DNA from: UBA6244 sp963676875
GTDB lineage: Bacteria > Bacteroidota > Bacteroidia > Bacteroidales > F082
Direction of reading: 5' to 3'
NCBI GenBank assembly: GCA_963676875.1
Contig: OY781436.1
Location: 2,108,001 to 2,172,000, forward strand
Length of the DNA stretch: 64,000 nt
This document shows, piece by piece, positions 36,798-46,682 of the stretch. Position 1 is the first letter of the stretch, and every line of letters starts with the position of its first letter. The notes beneath the pieces were generated by a model. That model worked only from the letters and a program-made list of their open reading frames with translations, did not search any database and had not been told where the DNA came from. Position numbers and translations under genes: made by a program.

Positions 36798-38699
36798 CTA
36801 ATAAGCCCGTTTATTTACCCCTTCGATATAATTAATGAAGGCCTGATTCACCACCTTGTTTCCTCCCGGTGTGGGGTAGTCGCCGGTGAAGTACCAATCG
36901 CCGGTATGTTCCGGAATGGCTTCGTGCAGGGCTTCAATACTTTGATAAATCACCTGTACTTTGGCATTAACACCCTGTGCAGTAACTAATTGTGCTATTT
37001 TATCTGAAATCTGACGGGCGGTAAATGGACGGTAAATATCTTTCACAAAATTCACTACCTCTTCTTTGGGCATGTTTTGTTGTGACTTACATTTTTTATA
37101 CACTTCGTTGATAATTTTCTCCTGACGGGTTTCTTTGAGCAAGTCGATGGTGGCTTTAAAGGCAATAAAATCGCCCAAACGTGCCATGTCGATACCATAA
37201 CAATCGGGATAGCGTATCTGAGGTGCGGAAGAAACCACAATAATTTTTTTCGGTTTCAGTCGGTCGAGAATGCGGATAATGCTCTGCTTTAACGTGGTGC
37301 CACGAACAATGGAGTCGTCAAGTACTACCAGTGTATCTACATTTTTGTTTACCACGCCATAGGTTACATCATAAACGTGTCCCACGAGGTCGTCGCGTTG
37401 GTTATCCTGGGTAATGAATGTACGTAGCTTGGCATCTTTCACAGCAATGGCTTCCACCCGGGGTTGGTAGGCAAACATCTCATCGAGGGCTTGCTTGTCG
37501 CATGCCCCTTTGGTGGCCAGTAGCTTATCCTTAATTTGCTCAGCCGAAAACTGGTGTACCCTGTCCATCATGCCTTGAAAGGCCACCGAAGCGGTATTGG
37601 GAATATAGGAAAAAATGGTGTTTTTAAGGTCGTAATCAATTTCTTCGAGAACAGTGGGTGTGATTAACCATCCTAGTTTTTTGCGCTCGGTATAAATGTC
37701 TTTGTCAGTACCTCTAGAGAAGTAAATACGTTCGAATGAGCAGGCTTTTACGGGTTTTGGTTCGGTGAAGGGGGTGAGTGAAATGCTTCCGTCTTTCTTC
37801 ACAATCAAGGCATGACCGGGGGTTAGTTCTTTTACTTCTTCCTCGCTTAAATTAAAGGCAGTTTGAATCACCGGCCGTTCCGAAGCTGCAACGATGATTT
37901 CGTCGTCCATGTAGTAAAAAGCCGGACGAATGCCATTGGGGTCGCGCATCACAAAAGCATCGCCATGACCCAGCATGCCGCCAATAACATAGCCGCCATC
38001 CCATTTTTTGGCCGATTCTTGCAGGATATCCCCAATGTTGATGTTGTAGGTAATATAGTCGGTGATGGCCTTTTTGTCCAGACCTTGTTCCTTGTATTTT
38101 CGATAAATCCGTTCGTTTTCTTCATCCAAAAAATGCCCGATTTTTTCCAACACGGTCACGGTATCAGATGTTTCCACCGGATATTGACCCAAATCGACCA
38201 GTTGCTGGAACAATTCGGAGGTGTTGGTCATGTTAAAATTCCCGGCCAGAACAAGGTTGCGGGTTTTCCAGTTATTGGCCCGAACCAACGGATGCAGGTG
38301 ACGGATAGAATTTCCACCGAACGTGCCATAACGCAGATGTCCGAGAAAGAGTTCTCCGGTAAAGTTGGCATTTTCCTTTAGCCAGTTTACATCGCTCAGT
38401 CGCTTGGGGTTGTCTTTGGTAATTTGGTGAAGCTTGTCGTAGATGTCGTTGAATAAATCCTTAATGGGCGTTCCGGAGTTGTTGCGTTCGCGGGTGATAT
38501 AGCGCTTTCCGGGCGGGAGGTCGAGTTTTATTTCGGCAATTCCCGCACCATCTTGTCCACGGTTATGTTGTTTCTGCATGAGCAGATGCATTTTTTGCAA
38601 GCCATATATGGAAGTTCCGTATTTGGCCAGGTAGTACTCAAGTGGTTTAAGTAGCCTGATTAAAGCAATGCCGCACTCGTGTGTGATCTGGTCGCTCAT
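36798..38699 (-). CDS. purF: amidophosphoribosyltransferase (long Bacteroidota form)
   Basis: 633 residues from the ATG at 38699; earlier in-frame codons lie before the promoter. The N-terminal glutaminase (Ntn) domain starts with THECGIALIRL, whose Cys7 would be the nucleophile, with no long propeptide; FLGHLRYGTFGGNSIRHLHP and AGNFNMTN follow. The C-terminal phosphoribosyltransferase domain has the PRPP motif VVLDDSIVRGTTLKQSI. Makes phosphoribosylamine, the first step of purine synthesis. It is longer than the E. coli enzyme (505) by insertions common in Bacteroidota. Divergent from the GNAT gene with a 45-bp shared control region. Confidence 0.88.
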   Translation of the reverse strand: MSDQITHECGIALIRLLKPLEYYLAKYGTSIYGLQKMHLLMQKQHNRGQDGAGIAEIKLDLPPGKRYITRERNNSGTPIKDLFNDIYDKLHQITKDNPKRLSDVNWLKENANFTGELFLGHLRYGTFGGNSIRHLHPLVRANNWKTRNLVLAGNFNMTNTSELFQQLVDLGQYPVETSDTVTVLEKIGHFLDEENERIYRKYKEQGLDKKAITDYITYNINIGDILQESAKKWDGGYVIGGMLGHGDAFVMRDPNGIRPAFYYMDDEIIVAASERPVIQTAFNLSEEEVKELTPGHALIVKKDGSISLTPFTEPKPVKACSFERIYFSRGTDKDIYTERKKLGWLITPTVLEEIDYDLKNTIFSYIPNTASVAFQGMMDRVHQFSAEQIKDKLLATKGACDKQALDEMFAYQPRVEAIAVKDAKLRTFITQDNQRDDLVGHVYDVTYGVVNKNVDTLVVLDDSIVRGTTLKQSIIRILDRLKPKKIIVVSSAPQIRYPDCYGIDMARLGDFIAFKATIDLLKETRQEKIINEVYKKCKSQQNMPKEEVVNFVKDIYRPFTARQISDKIAQLVTAQGVNAKVQVIYQSIEALHEAIPEHTGDWYFTGDYPTPGGNKVVNQAFINYIEGVNKRAY

Positions 38700-38714
38700 T
38701 GTGATGAGAATGGT

Positions 38715-38736
38715 TATATTTGTGGGCACAAAAGTA
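38715..38736. promoter_or_regulatory. overlapping divergent -7 boxes of purF and the GNAT gene
   Basis: TATATTTG (38715-38722, plus) for the acetyltransferase and TACTTTTG (38736-38729, minus) for purF, 6 bp apart. Both fit TAnnTTTG. The two polymerases could not bind at the same time, so expression of the pair is likely mutually exclusive. Confidence 0.55.
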
Positions 38737-38744
38737 GAAAAAAG

Positions 38745-39194
38745 ATGGTTCGGATTCGACCTGCATACGAAGAGGATGCAGAAGTAATTGCCGATTTTCA
38801 GGTTAAGATGGCCATGGAAACGGAAAACTTCGTTCTCGATAAGCTTACTGTAAACCAAGGGGTTTTGCATGTTTTTCGCGATTCTTCCAAGGGTAAATAC
38901 CTGGTGGCCGTTGACAACGAGCGCATTGTGGGCAGTTTATTGATGACCTATGAGTGGAGCGATTGGCGCAATACCACTGTGGTGTGGGTACAATCGGTGT
39001 ATGTTTTGCCTGAATACCGCAAACAAGGGGTTTTTAGTATGCTGTATGCCACGGTGAAGCAATTGGTTGAAGACGATGATACCTTTGCTGGAATACGGCT
39101 GTACGTAGACAAAAGCAACACAGCAGCCCAGAAGGTTTACCAAAAATCGGGCATGAACGGTGACCACTACCAGCTTTTCGAGTGGATGAAATAG
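38745..39194 (+). CDS. GNAT-family N-acetyltransferase
   Basis: 149 residues from the ATG at 38745. Acetyl-CoA motif A is VWVQSVYVLPEYRKQGVFSMLY (the R/Q-x-x-G-x-G/A loop, here YRKQGVF), with motif B IRLYVDKSNTAAQKVYQKSGM. Cytoplasmic. Substrate unknown; the family acetylates amines of small molecules or proteins. Divergent from purF. Confidence 0.85.
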   Translation: MVRIRPAYEEDAEVIADFQVKMAMETENFVLDKLTVNQGVLHVFRDSSKGKYLVAVDNERIVGSLLMTYEWSDWRNTTVVWVQSVYVLPEYRKQGVFSMLYATVKQLVEDDDTFAGIRLYVDKSNTAAQKVYQKSGMNGDHYQLFEWMK

Positions 39195-39567
39195 ATGGGT
39201 AATTGGGGGTTGGGGGTTGGGGGTTGGCTGTTTGAGGTTGCCTGAATAAGGTTGCCTGAATAGCGTTGACTTTTTTTAGGTTAGATAATGTTGATGTTGA
39301 CTTTTTCTTTTTTCTTGTCACCCTTTCACCTTTCCCACCCTCCAACCTTCCTGCCCCTTCATTAATTCCCAAAAGGGAAAAATAATACCCTAAATTATTT
39401 TCTATGGATATGGATGCCCTCCGGGCAAGGCGTCACTCGTGTTTTGGTTGTTTCGTGAAGGAGGATCACTTTTATCTTGTCTCTTTTTTCTTGACTCTTA
39501 GCTTATGGCTCTTAGCTCTTGTCCCTTGTCCCTCGTCCCTTATCCCTTGTCCCTTATCCCTTGTCCC
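39195..39567. other. low-complexity gap
   Basis: Direct repeats of GGGGGTT (39198-39228), AGGTTGCCTGAATA-type repeats (39235-39265), and a CCCTTGT / CCCTTAT tract (39505-39566). No gene. The tract ends at the stop codon of the T9SS gene on the minus strand, so it is its 3' flank. Probably slippage-prone filler. Confidence 0.5.
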
Positions 39568-41613
39568 CTATCTTACCAGCGTAAATGCCCCGTGCTTTTC
39601 AAATGAGTTTCCTTCAAAATTTTGATATACAAGTCGGTACATGTAGGTTCCCATGGGCGCGTCTTTGCCTTGATATTCGCCTGTCCAGCCTTCGTCGGCA
39701 TTTTTTGTTTCAAAAACCAACTGTCCCCAACGGTTGTACACCTGAAAAAGATAGGATTGTCCGTTGAAAAACATGAATACGGGTTTAAAGGTGGGGGTTA
39801 CGCCTCCCGGACGAAAAGCGTTGGGCATAAACATGTCGAAGTTTTGGGCAAAGGTGATGCGGTTCGACAGGCTTTTTTCCTGATAACCGTAAGTGTTTCC
39901 CGGGTTCTCTTCTGCTTCAATCCAATAGGTGGTAACACCCGAAGGCACAAGCACCCCGGTGAGGTCGTCCACGTATTCGGTTGTACTTATGGGCACGGTG
40001 GCGATGGGTTGTGTGGGCACGATGCCATCTGTCATGCGGAAAATGTTGTACTGCTTCACACCCGCGTCAAATCCGCTGAAGGGTGTCCAGTTGAGTTGGT
40101 TGATCACATCTGTGACAGGTGTTCCGGCTAGGTACATGGTGGTCATCATGTTGGAATAGAAACTGCTTCTGCCACAACTGTCGATAACTTCCAACTGATA
40201 ATCGTAGAATTCTTTAAAGCCGTCAGAAGTGGTGTCGATGAAAACAAAGGGGTTGGTGTTGACTTCCGATCGGTCGAAAACATATTCCAGTTGGGGTATT
40301 CCGGCCACTTCCGACCGCCATACATTCCACTGGCAGGCATTGGGATATAGGTCGAGGTCGATGGTGATTTCCACCGGACCTTCGGGAAGTACGCTGGCAT
40401 TGGCCAAATACAGAAAGGAGGGGTGCACATAGCTTCCTGTGGTAATGGTTTTTTGGCATGAAGTGGAGGTGATGCCACCAAATTTGGCACGAATGGCGTA
40501 GGTATAAGTGGTGGAGGGGAGAACCTGTTGGTGTGTAAAACCGGTGGTGGAAGCATCCACTTCTCCGGCTACGGTAAAGGGATCGCCATTGAGGCTATAC
40601 AATATTTGATATTCATCCAAAGGTGGAACAGCGTTGATATAGGGATCCCACCGCAGGCTGATTTCATCACGGCAGGTATCGTAAGAGGGTTCGAATAAAT
40701 ATACCGGCGAAAGTTTGCGGTTATCCTGAATGGTTGAAATATTTCCACAGCTATCCTCGGCTGCCAGGGCATATTCCAGATTTCGATTGGTACATGGATT
40801 AACGGCATCGTCCACATACCACTGGTCTGCATTTCCGACGGGAATGGTGGCAATGGGGTAGTCGTTCAGGTAAACGATGGTAGCCCTCACATCCGGACTT
40901 ACAGATGGCGTCCAGCTCAGTACCACTTGTCCGGCGGCATTTACCGAGATGGAATCGAAAAGGGAGGAAACAGGATAATTTTCTTCGCTGTATCGTCCTG
41001 AAAAAACCGACGAAACCGACCGACACCCCGCAGCATTGGCCACCTCAATGCGGTAAAATACCGAGTCGTCGCAAATCCCATCCTGTAGCACATCATTGTA
41101 GAGGTCGTAATTTTGGATCTCCCCACGGAGTTGCCAGTTGTTTTTTGGAAAAGCCTGCCAAACTTCATAGGTATAATCTCCCGGCAAGAGGTTGTCGTTC
41201 CACGAAAGCACTACTGTTCCCACGGGATTTTCAATGCCTGTGAGCAGCATGGTGCGTGCAGGAGCAGATTCAATGGTCTCAGTGGGATAAACAATCTCTA
41301 CGTAATAGTACAAAATACCTGCGTTGGCATCGGCAGTGGTATGATGAAAACTGGTTATCCCAGGATTGTAGGTGTCTAAAAAACCTACCCGGGAATAGTT
41401 AGCTCCATTGTCATCCGAATAAAATATATTTTGTTGAAGCACCGTGTTGTCCACATTGATCCACGAAATTATCACGCTTCCGTCGTCTTGCACATCCAAA
41501 CATGATATCTCGGGCGTGGGTACGGCAGCTTTGGTGTTGTCTGCCAAAAGCTGAAACCCACCCAAAAAAACGAGTCCAAACAATAAGCTTCCGTATGTTA
41601 ACCAGGTCTTCAT
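39568..41613 (-). CDS. T9SS type B (gliding-associated C-terminal) surface protein
   Basis: 681 residues. Signal peptide ending QLLADN, then about five fibronectin-III-like beta modules (30-590; recurring VxLSWxP/xxxYxVWR). The last 90 residues are the CHU_C/type B sorting domain (MPNAFRPGGVTPTFKP ... FQVYNRWGQLVFET ... APMGTYMYRLVY). Exported to the surface by T9SS; an adhesin-like role is possible. It starts 3 bp after the inactive M16 gene, so it is the end of a three-gene unit. Confidence 0.88.
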   Translation of the reverse strand: MKTWLTYGSLLFGLVFLGGFQLLADNTKAAVPTPEISCLDVQDDGSVIISWINVDNTVLQQNIFYSDDNGANYSRVGFLDTYNPGITSFHHTTADANAGILYYYVEIVYPTETIESAPARTMLLTGIENPVGTVVLSWNDNLLPGDYTYEVWQAFPKNNWQLRGEIQNYDLYNDVLQDGICDDSVFYRIEVANAAGCRSVSSVFSGRYSEENYPVSSLFDSISVNAAGQVVLSWTPSVSPDVRATIVYLNDYPIATIPVGNADQWYVDDAVNPCTNRNLEYALAAEDSCGNISTIQDNRKLSPVYLFEPSYDTCRDEISLRWDPYINAVPPLDEYQILYSLNGDPFTVAGEVDASTTGFTHQQVLPSTTYTYAIRAKFGGITSTSCQKTITTGSYVHPSFLYLANASVLPEGPVEITIDLDLYPNACQWNVWRSEVAGIPQLEYVFDRSEVNTNPFVFIDTTSDGFKEFYDYQLEVIDSCGRSSFYSNMMTTMYLAGTPVTDVINQLNWTPFSGFDAGVKQYNIFRMTDGIVPTQPIATVPISTTEYVDDLTGVLVPSGVTTYWIEAEENPGNTYGYQEKSLSNRITFAQNFDMFMPNAFRPGGVTPTFKPVFMFFNGQSYLFQVYNRWGQLVFETKNADEGWTGEYQGKDAPMGTYMYRLVYQNFEGNSFEKHGAFTLVR

Positions 41614-41616
41614 TTG

Positions 41617-42927
41617 TCAGACGATTGGATTCTCTTTTTTGCCCACGATGAGTCGAATCATGTTGTCGGGAACAAGGTAGCGGTTGGCCACTTCCATCAA
41701 TTGTTCGGAACCGGTGTTCAACATGGCATCGAGGCTTTGGCGGTAGTAGCTGAATTGCAGGTTGTTGTCGTGAGCCGAAATATAGCGGTCTGCCAACGAA
41801 AACGGTCCGTCGAAGCTGCGCAAAAAAGTTCCGTAAAGATAGTTTTTTACTAAAAGCAGTTCTTCTTCGCCCACGGGTTCTTCGCGCAGGCGTTTCATTT
41901 CGTTGCATATTTCGGCCTGAGCAGCATCGGTATGCAGGGCATTTACCTCGGTGGCCACACTAAAAAATCCGGCTTTGCGGTAGTTTACAAGATATGAGCC
42001 AATGCCATAGGTATATCCTTTTTCCTCACGCAAATTGCTCATGAGTCGCGATCCGAAATACCCGCCCAATATGGTGTTGAGCAGTTTCATGGCATTGTAA
42101 TCGGGATGACTTTTTTCCATGATGGGTCGGCCAATGCGGATGGCCGATTGCATGGCGTCGGTTTTTTCGTCATAATGATTGCCTCCCGGAATAAACTCTT
42201 CCACATAAGTTAAGTGGGGCATGGTGAAGTCCTTATTCGGTGCCGACTGACCGAAATAGGTGTTGAGCAATTGAGGAAGTTGACCGTCGATTTTCCCGCT
42301 CGCCAATATCCAGGCATTGTTGGGCACATAAAACTGATGGTAGAAATCCACCACATCTTGTCGTTCAAGCAGGTCGAAATCTTCTTTAGTGAGTAATTGT
42401 CCGTAAGCTGATTTCGTGCCAAAGACCAAGGAGTTGAAGCCTGTCATGCCCCGGTATTTAACCTTGGTGTTGTTCACCAAAAATTCCTGACGTTGTTTTT
42501 GCACATAGGTGTGTAGTTCTTCTTCATGAAAAGCCGGTTGATGGACGATTTCGCTAAGCAAGGGAAGTAGCCGGGGCAGGTGTTTGTTGAGCGAATACAG
42601 GGTAAGTGTGGCGGTATCTTTGGTAACGGAAGTATCGAGGTAGGCTCCGTGGTAGTCGATGAGCGAAGCCACTTGAAACGACGAGCGGGTTTGGGTTCCT
42701 TCGCGCAACAGCCGGTTGGTGGCCGCAGCTACCAGGCGCTTTTTTTGCAAGGCCGATCCGGCATCAAAAATGATATCAATGCGTGTAACCTCTTCCTGCC
42801 CTGCTTCTATCAAACAGACCTTCATTCCATTGTCGAGTAACAAACAATTGGGCTCTTCCAACTGCATGTGCAGGTGGTCGGCCGGAACGGGGGTGATGGT
42901 GCGGTTGGGTGTGGAGGATTGTTTCAT
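41617..42927 (-). CDS. M16 peptidase-like protein, inactive partner subunit
   Basis: 436 residues, M16 fold with an N-terminal domain and the C-terminal inactive repeat. The HxxEH zinc motif is absent (ATNRLLREGTQTRS at its place), while the partner-type R/Y substrate region EEKGYTYGIGSYLVNYRKAGFF is kept. In bacterial M16B enzymes such a subunit pairs with a catalytic one, here the gene just upstream (6 bp gap). No signal peptide, so cytoplasmic. Confidence 0.85.
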   Translation of the reverse strand: MKQSSTPNRTITPVPADHLHMQLEEPNCLLLDNGMKVCLIEAGQEEVTRIDIIFDAGSALQKKRLVAAATNRLLREGTQTRSSFQVASLIDYHGAYLDTSVTKDTATLTLYSLNKHLPRLLPLLSEIVHQPAFHEEELHTYVQKQRQEFLVNNTKVKYRGMTGFNSLVFGTKSAYGQLLTKEDFDLLERQDVVDFYHQFYVPNNAWILASGKIDGQLPQLLNTYFGQSAPNKDFTMPHLTYVEEFIPGGNHYDEKTDAMQSAIRIGRPIMEKSHPDYNAMKLLNTILGGYFGSRLMSNLREEKGYTYGIGSYLVNYRKAGFFSVATEVNALHTDAAQAEICNEMKRLREEPVGEEELLLVKNYLYGTFLRSFDGPFSLADRYISAHDNNLQFSYYRQSLDAMLNTGSEQLMEVANRYLVPDNMIRLIVGKKENPIV

Positions 42928-42933
42928 GATTCG

Positions 42934-44175
42934 TTACATCTGTTGTGCATGGTAGTACAAGGTATTTTTTTTGTTTTCGGAAAGCATGGTACGTGCTAGT
43001 TCCGACAAATGGTCGCGGGTAATCCGTTGGTATTTTTCCACCTCCCGATTCCATTCATCGGCATTGCCCAACATTTCAAAATAGCCCAGATTCATGGCTT
43101 TGTTGAGGATGGGCATGCGCGAAAATACCTGATTGGCTTCTATTTTATTTTTTATTTTGGTGAGCTCTTCCTGACTGATTAAATCTGTTGCAAAATCGTG
43201 AATCTCTTTCCAAACGGCTGCTTCGGCATCTTCCATACGCACTCCTTTCATGAGTTTTCCGGTGATGATGAACAAGCCCCCATCCATATCGCCGGTGATA
43301 AAGGCCTGAATACCGGTAAACAGTTTTTGTTCTTTTACCAGTCGTTGATACAACCTGGCCGACTGACCGTTGGAAAACACATCCGAAATTAAATCGGCCA
43401 CGTAATATTCCTGCTGCAGTCGTGCGGGCATATGCCAGGCCATGTACAGGGCGTCCTGTGGTACGTTTCTTTCCACCGATAAGTGTCGGGCTTCTGTTTG
43501 TTCCGGTTCTGCAGGATAGGTCGCTGTTTCTTGATTTCCGGCAGGCAGCGGACCAAACCAATGTTCAGCCAAACGAAATACTTCTTCGGGTTCCACATTT
43601 CCGGCAACACTTAAAATGGCATTGTCAGGGTTATAATATTTCTTGTAAAATGCCACCACTTCATCAAGGTTAGCGCCTTCAATGTGGCTTACCTCACGGC
43701 CAATGGTGCTCCAACGGTAGGGGTGCACCTTGTATGCCAGTGGTTTAAGCAAGAGATATACATCGCCATAGGGTTGATTGAGGTAGTTTTGTTTAAACTC
43801 TTCAATCACCACATTTTTCTGCACATCCAGACTGCGTTGCGAAAAATCGAGCCCCAGCATGCGATCCGATTCGAGCCAAAAAGCCGTTTCGATGTTGTTT
43901 TTTGGCAAGGTCAGGTAGTAGTTGGTGAAGTCGGCATTGGTGAAAGCATTGTTTTCGCCTCCGGCATGTTCGAGGGGGAGGTCGTATTTGGGAACGTTTA
44001 TTGACCCTCCAAACATCAGGTGTTCAAATAAATGAGCAAAGCCGGTTCGTTGGGGGTCTTCGTTTTTTGATCCTACTTTGTAAATCAGGTTCATGGCCAC
44101 CATGGGTGTGTTTTGATCCTTGTGCACCAATACATTAAGTCCGTTATCCAGTTTCGTTTTCTCAAATACTACCAT
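42934..44175 (-). CDS. M16 zinc metallopeptidase, catalytic subunit
   Basis: 413 residues. Inverted zinc motif HLFEH (about 49-53), third ligand Glu in NVVIEEFKQ about 75 residues later, as in M16B (PreP/insulinase superfamily). No signal peptide. Expected to degrade peptides in a heterodimer with the neighbour at 41617-42927. The first gene of the three-gene unit; its 5' flank (44176-44298) separates it from the divergent glyA. Confidence 0.9.
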   Translation of the reverse strand: MVVFEKTKLDNGLNVLVHKDQNTPMVAMNLIYKVGSKNEDPQRTGFAHLFEHLMFGGSINVPKYDLPLEHAGGENNAFTNADFTNYYLTLPKNNIETAFWLESDRMLGLDFSQRSLDVQKNVVIEEFKQNYLNQPYGDVYLLLKPLAYKVHPYRWSTIGREVSHIEGANLDEVVAFYKKYYNPDNAILSVAGNVEPEEVFRLAEHWFGPLPAGNQETATYPAEPEQTEARHLSVERNVPQDALYMAWHMPARLQQEYYVADLISDVFSNGQSARLYQRLVKEQKLFTGIQAFITGDMDGGLFIITGKLMKGVRMEDAEAAVWKEIHDFATDLISQEELTKIKNKIEANQVFSRMPILNKAMNLGYFEMLGNADEWNREVEKYQRITRDHLSELARTMLSENKKNTLYYHAQQM

Positions 44176-44298
44176 TGTTTCGGTTTATTTAATCCTTTGT
44201 AGGCGGGCTTATTTTACTCCAATTCCGTCCGCCCGTATGGTTGTCCATGGGTTTAAGCCGGCAAACTTAATAAGGATATTTGTACAACGGTGTTTTAT

Positions 44299-44333
44299 TT
44301 TGTCCATTGTGTGTTAAAAGTTATTTAATTTTG
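44299..44333 (+). promoter_or_regulatory. glyA promoter
   Basis: TTTG (44299-44302), 23 bp, TAATTTTG (44326-44333): a match to the Bacteroidota consensus. Start of transcription near 44340, about 32 nt before the ATG. Confidence 0.55.
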
Positions 44334-44371
44334 TTGCGTAATTTGAAAATAATTGCCCTAAAACCAATAAA

Positions 44372-45652
44372 ATGGAAAGAGACCATAAAATATTCGACCT
44401 GATAAAACAGGAAAAAGAACGCCAGATGCATGGCATTGAATTGATTGCTTCAGAAAACTTTGTCAGCGACCAGGTATTGGAAGCCATGGGTTCGGTAATG
44501 ACCAACAAATATGCCGAAGGATATCCCGGAAAAAGATATTACGGCGGTTGCGAAATTGTGGACATGTCGGAACAACTGGCCATCGACCGTGCCTGTGAGT
44601 TGTTCGACGCCGAGTATGCTAATGTACAGCCCCATTCGGGAGCTCAGGCCAACATGGCTGTGTTTTTAACATGTCTGAAACCAGGAGATACCTTCATGGG
44701 ACTGGATTTATCCCATGGTGGTCACTTGTCGCACGGTTCAGCCGTCAACTCATCGGGTATTCTGTACAATCCTGTGGCTTATCATGTAAAAGAATCAACC
44801 GGCATGGTGGATTATGACGAGATGGAACAGTTGGCCAAACAACATCAACCTAAAATGATTATTGCCGGAGCATCGGCCTATTCACGTGATTGGGATTACG
44901 AACGCATGCGCGACATTGCTGATGAAATAGGAGCCATTCTGATAGCCGATATTTCGCATCCATCTGGGTTGATTGCCAAAGGTATTTTGAACGACCCCAT
45001 CGAATTTTGTCATATCGTCACCACCACCACCCACAAAACCCTGCGCGGACCCCGTGGTGGACTTATTTTGATGGGCGAAGATTTTGAAAATCCCTGGGGT
45101 TTGAAAACACCCAAAGGTGCAACTAAAATGATGTCGGCACTGCTGAATTCAGCCGTATTCCCCGGCATTCAGGGCGGACCGCTGGAGCATGTGATTGCCG
45201 CCAAAGCCGTTGCCTTTGGTGAAGCCCTCACCGATTCATATTTCGAATACATCCTTCAGGTGAAAAAGAACGCCACCGTGATGGCCAAAGCCTTTGTTGA
45301 CAAAGGATATCAGGTGATTTCGGGTGGAACCGACAACCATTTGATGCTCATCGATTTAAGGGGTAAATTCCCTGAAATTACCGGTAAGGTGGTGGAAAAC
45401 ACCCTCGTTAAAGCCGACATCACCATCAATAAAAATATGGTGCCCTTCGACAGTCGTTCACCTTTCCAAACTTCAGGATTGAGAGTGGGAACACCCGCTG
45501 TTACCACCCGCGGATTGAAAGAAGAACACATGGCGCCCATTGTTGACTTGGTGGATGAGGTGATCTCCAACATCGACAATCCGGGTGTAATCGAATCGGT
45601 GAAAAAGCGCGTTAATGCCATGATGAGTGGTTTCCCGCTTTTTGGATATTAA
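44372..45652 (+). CDS. glyA: serine hydroxymethyltransferase
   Basis: 426 residues, normal length. Starts with the conserved IELIASENFVSDQVLEAMGS, GYPGKRYYGGCE, and the PLP-lysine segment TTTTHKTLRGPRGG. Converts serine and tetrahydrofolate to glycine and methylene-THF, feeding purine synthesis as purF nearby does. Single gene with its own promoter and terminator. Confidence 0.97.
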   Translation: MERDHKIFDLIKQEKERQMHGIELIASENFVSDQVLEAMGSVMTNKYAEGYPGKRYYGGCEIVDMSEQLAIDRACELFDAEYANVQPHSGAQANMAVFLTCLKPGDTFMGLDLSHGGHLSHGSAVNSSGILYNPVAYHVKESTGMVDYDEMEQLAKQHQPKMIIAGASAYSRDWDYERMRDIADEIGAILIADISHPSGLIAKGILNDPIEFCHIVTTTTHKTLRGPRGGLILMGEDFENPWGLKTPKGATKMMSALLNSAVFPGIQGGPLEHVIAAKAVAFGEALTDSYFEYILQVKKNATVMAKAFVDKGYQVISGGTDNHLMLIDLRGKFPEITGKVVENTLVKADITINKNMVPFDSRSPFQTSGLRVGTPAVTTRGLKEEHMAPIVDLVDEVISNIDNPGVIESVKKRVNAMMSGFPLFGY

Positions 45653-45654
45653 AA

Positions 45655-45718
45655 CCAACGACCAACCGGTCAATACCACATACCGCACCCTGTTGGTCGT
45701 TACAGCAGGGTGTTTTTT
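45655..45718 (+). terminator. glyA terminator with alternative stems
   Basis: Two competing hairpins: AACGACCAAC (45656-45665) pairs perfectly with GTTGGTCGTT (45692-45701), and CACCCTG (45686-45692) with CAGGGTG (45706-45712) next to TTTTT. The second is the terminator. Confidence 0.65.
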
Positions 45719-45749
45719 ACAACAAATATTCATCTAACTAACACAACTT

Positions 45750-46460
45750 ATGAAACACTTAATTTTTATCGCCATCACCCTGATGGTGACTCTGTGGAGC
45801 TGCGACAATGCACAAAAACCTGCCGCTGCTGCTGACAAGGGCGATTGGGCACATATGGTGGAAATAGCCGACGTGATTCAAACCTCCAATTATACCTATT
45901 TGGAAGTGGAAGAAGACGGCGTAAAATATTGGGTAGCCATTCCCAAATCGGACCTAAAGGTAGGCCAAACCGTTTATTACAACAGCGGGTTGCCCATGGA
46001 AAATTTTGAAAGTAAAGAACTCAATCGTACCTTCGATAAGGTGCTGTTTATTCAGGTAATCAGTGATAAAGCTACCGGAGATGCCGGATTGCCACCCATG
46101 GAAAGAGCCAAAATAAACAAATCCGGCGGAGAGAAAAAGAATGTTGAAATCACCCCGCTGGAAGGTGGTATGACGCTGGAAGAAATCTTCCGCGACAAAG
46201 ACCAGTTGGCCGGAAAAGAAATTTTGGTGAAGGGCATTGTTACCAAGTACAACCCCGCCATCATGAACCGCAACTGGTTACACATCCAGGACGGTACCGA
46301 AGGCGAAGGAGCCTACGACCTCACCATTACCACCAACGACGAAACCAAAGTGGGCGAAGTGGTGGTATTTAAGGGCACCCTCCATCTTGACAAGGATTTT
46401 GGCGCAGGATACACCTACGATTTGATTTTGGAAGACGCCACCCTACAACGGGAAATGTAG
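45750..46460 (+). CDS. lipoprotein with C-terminal OB-fold
   Basis: 236 residues. Lipobox TLWSC near residue 18. A middle beta domain (40-105) has YWVAIPKSDLKVGQTVYY; the C-terminal 90 residues look like an OB-fold of the nucleic-acid type (LVKGIVTKYN...NWLHIQDGTEGE...TLHLDKDFGAGYTYDLILEDA). Placed in the envelope, it would bind a small ligand or sugar rather than nucleic acid. Family name uncertain. It ends at a strong terminator (46485-46523). Confidence 0.7.
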   Translation: MKHLIFIAITLMVTLWSCDNAQKPAAAADKGDWAHMVEIADVIQTSNYTYLEVEEDGVKYWVAIPKSDLKVGQTVYYNSGLPMENFESKELNRTFDKVLFIQVISDKATGDAGLPPMERAKINKSGGEKKNVEITPLEGGMTLEEIFRDKDQLAGKEILVKGIVTKYNPAIMNRNWLHIQDGTEGEGAYDLTITTNDETKVGEVVVFKGTLHLDKDFGAGYTYDLILEDATLQREM

Positions 46461-46484
46461 GAATCGGTTCATAATAAAGAAGTT

Positions 46485-46523
46485 AAAAGCCGTTGTAACC
46501 TCTGTGGTTGCAACGGCTTTTTT
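46485..46523 (+). terminator. rho-independent terminator
   Basis: AAAGCCGTTGTAACC pairs with GGTTGCAACGGCTTTTTT; a loop of five bases and a T run. Confidence 0.85.
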
Positions 46524-46583
46524 GTAAAGCTCCCCCGGCTTCCCCTGGCGCAAGCATCCGCTTGTGTCTTTTCGGATCCCCAA

Positions 46584-46620
46584 CTCGTCCTCGTTTGAGC
46601 TTAGCGGTAACGAGGATGCA
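46584..46620 (+). repeat. REP palindrome R1
   Basis: CTCGTCCTCGTT...AACGAGGATGCA with a CCTCGTT/AACGAGG stem; stands upstream of the broken RAYT gene. Confidence 0.8.
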
Positions 46621-46682
46621 ATACCATTAAGCCGTTTTTAAAATTTGGCCAGCATCAACTATTTAAATATATTTGTTCTGCT

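Noticed and set aside
39505..39566. CCCTTGT/CCCTTAT tract as a CRISPR or regulatory array
   Set aside because: Units are too short and contiguous, without spacers; simple slippage sequence.
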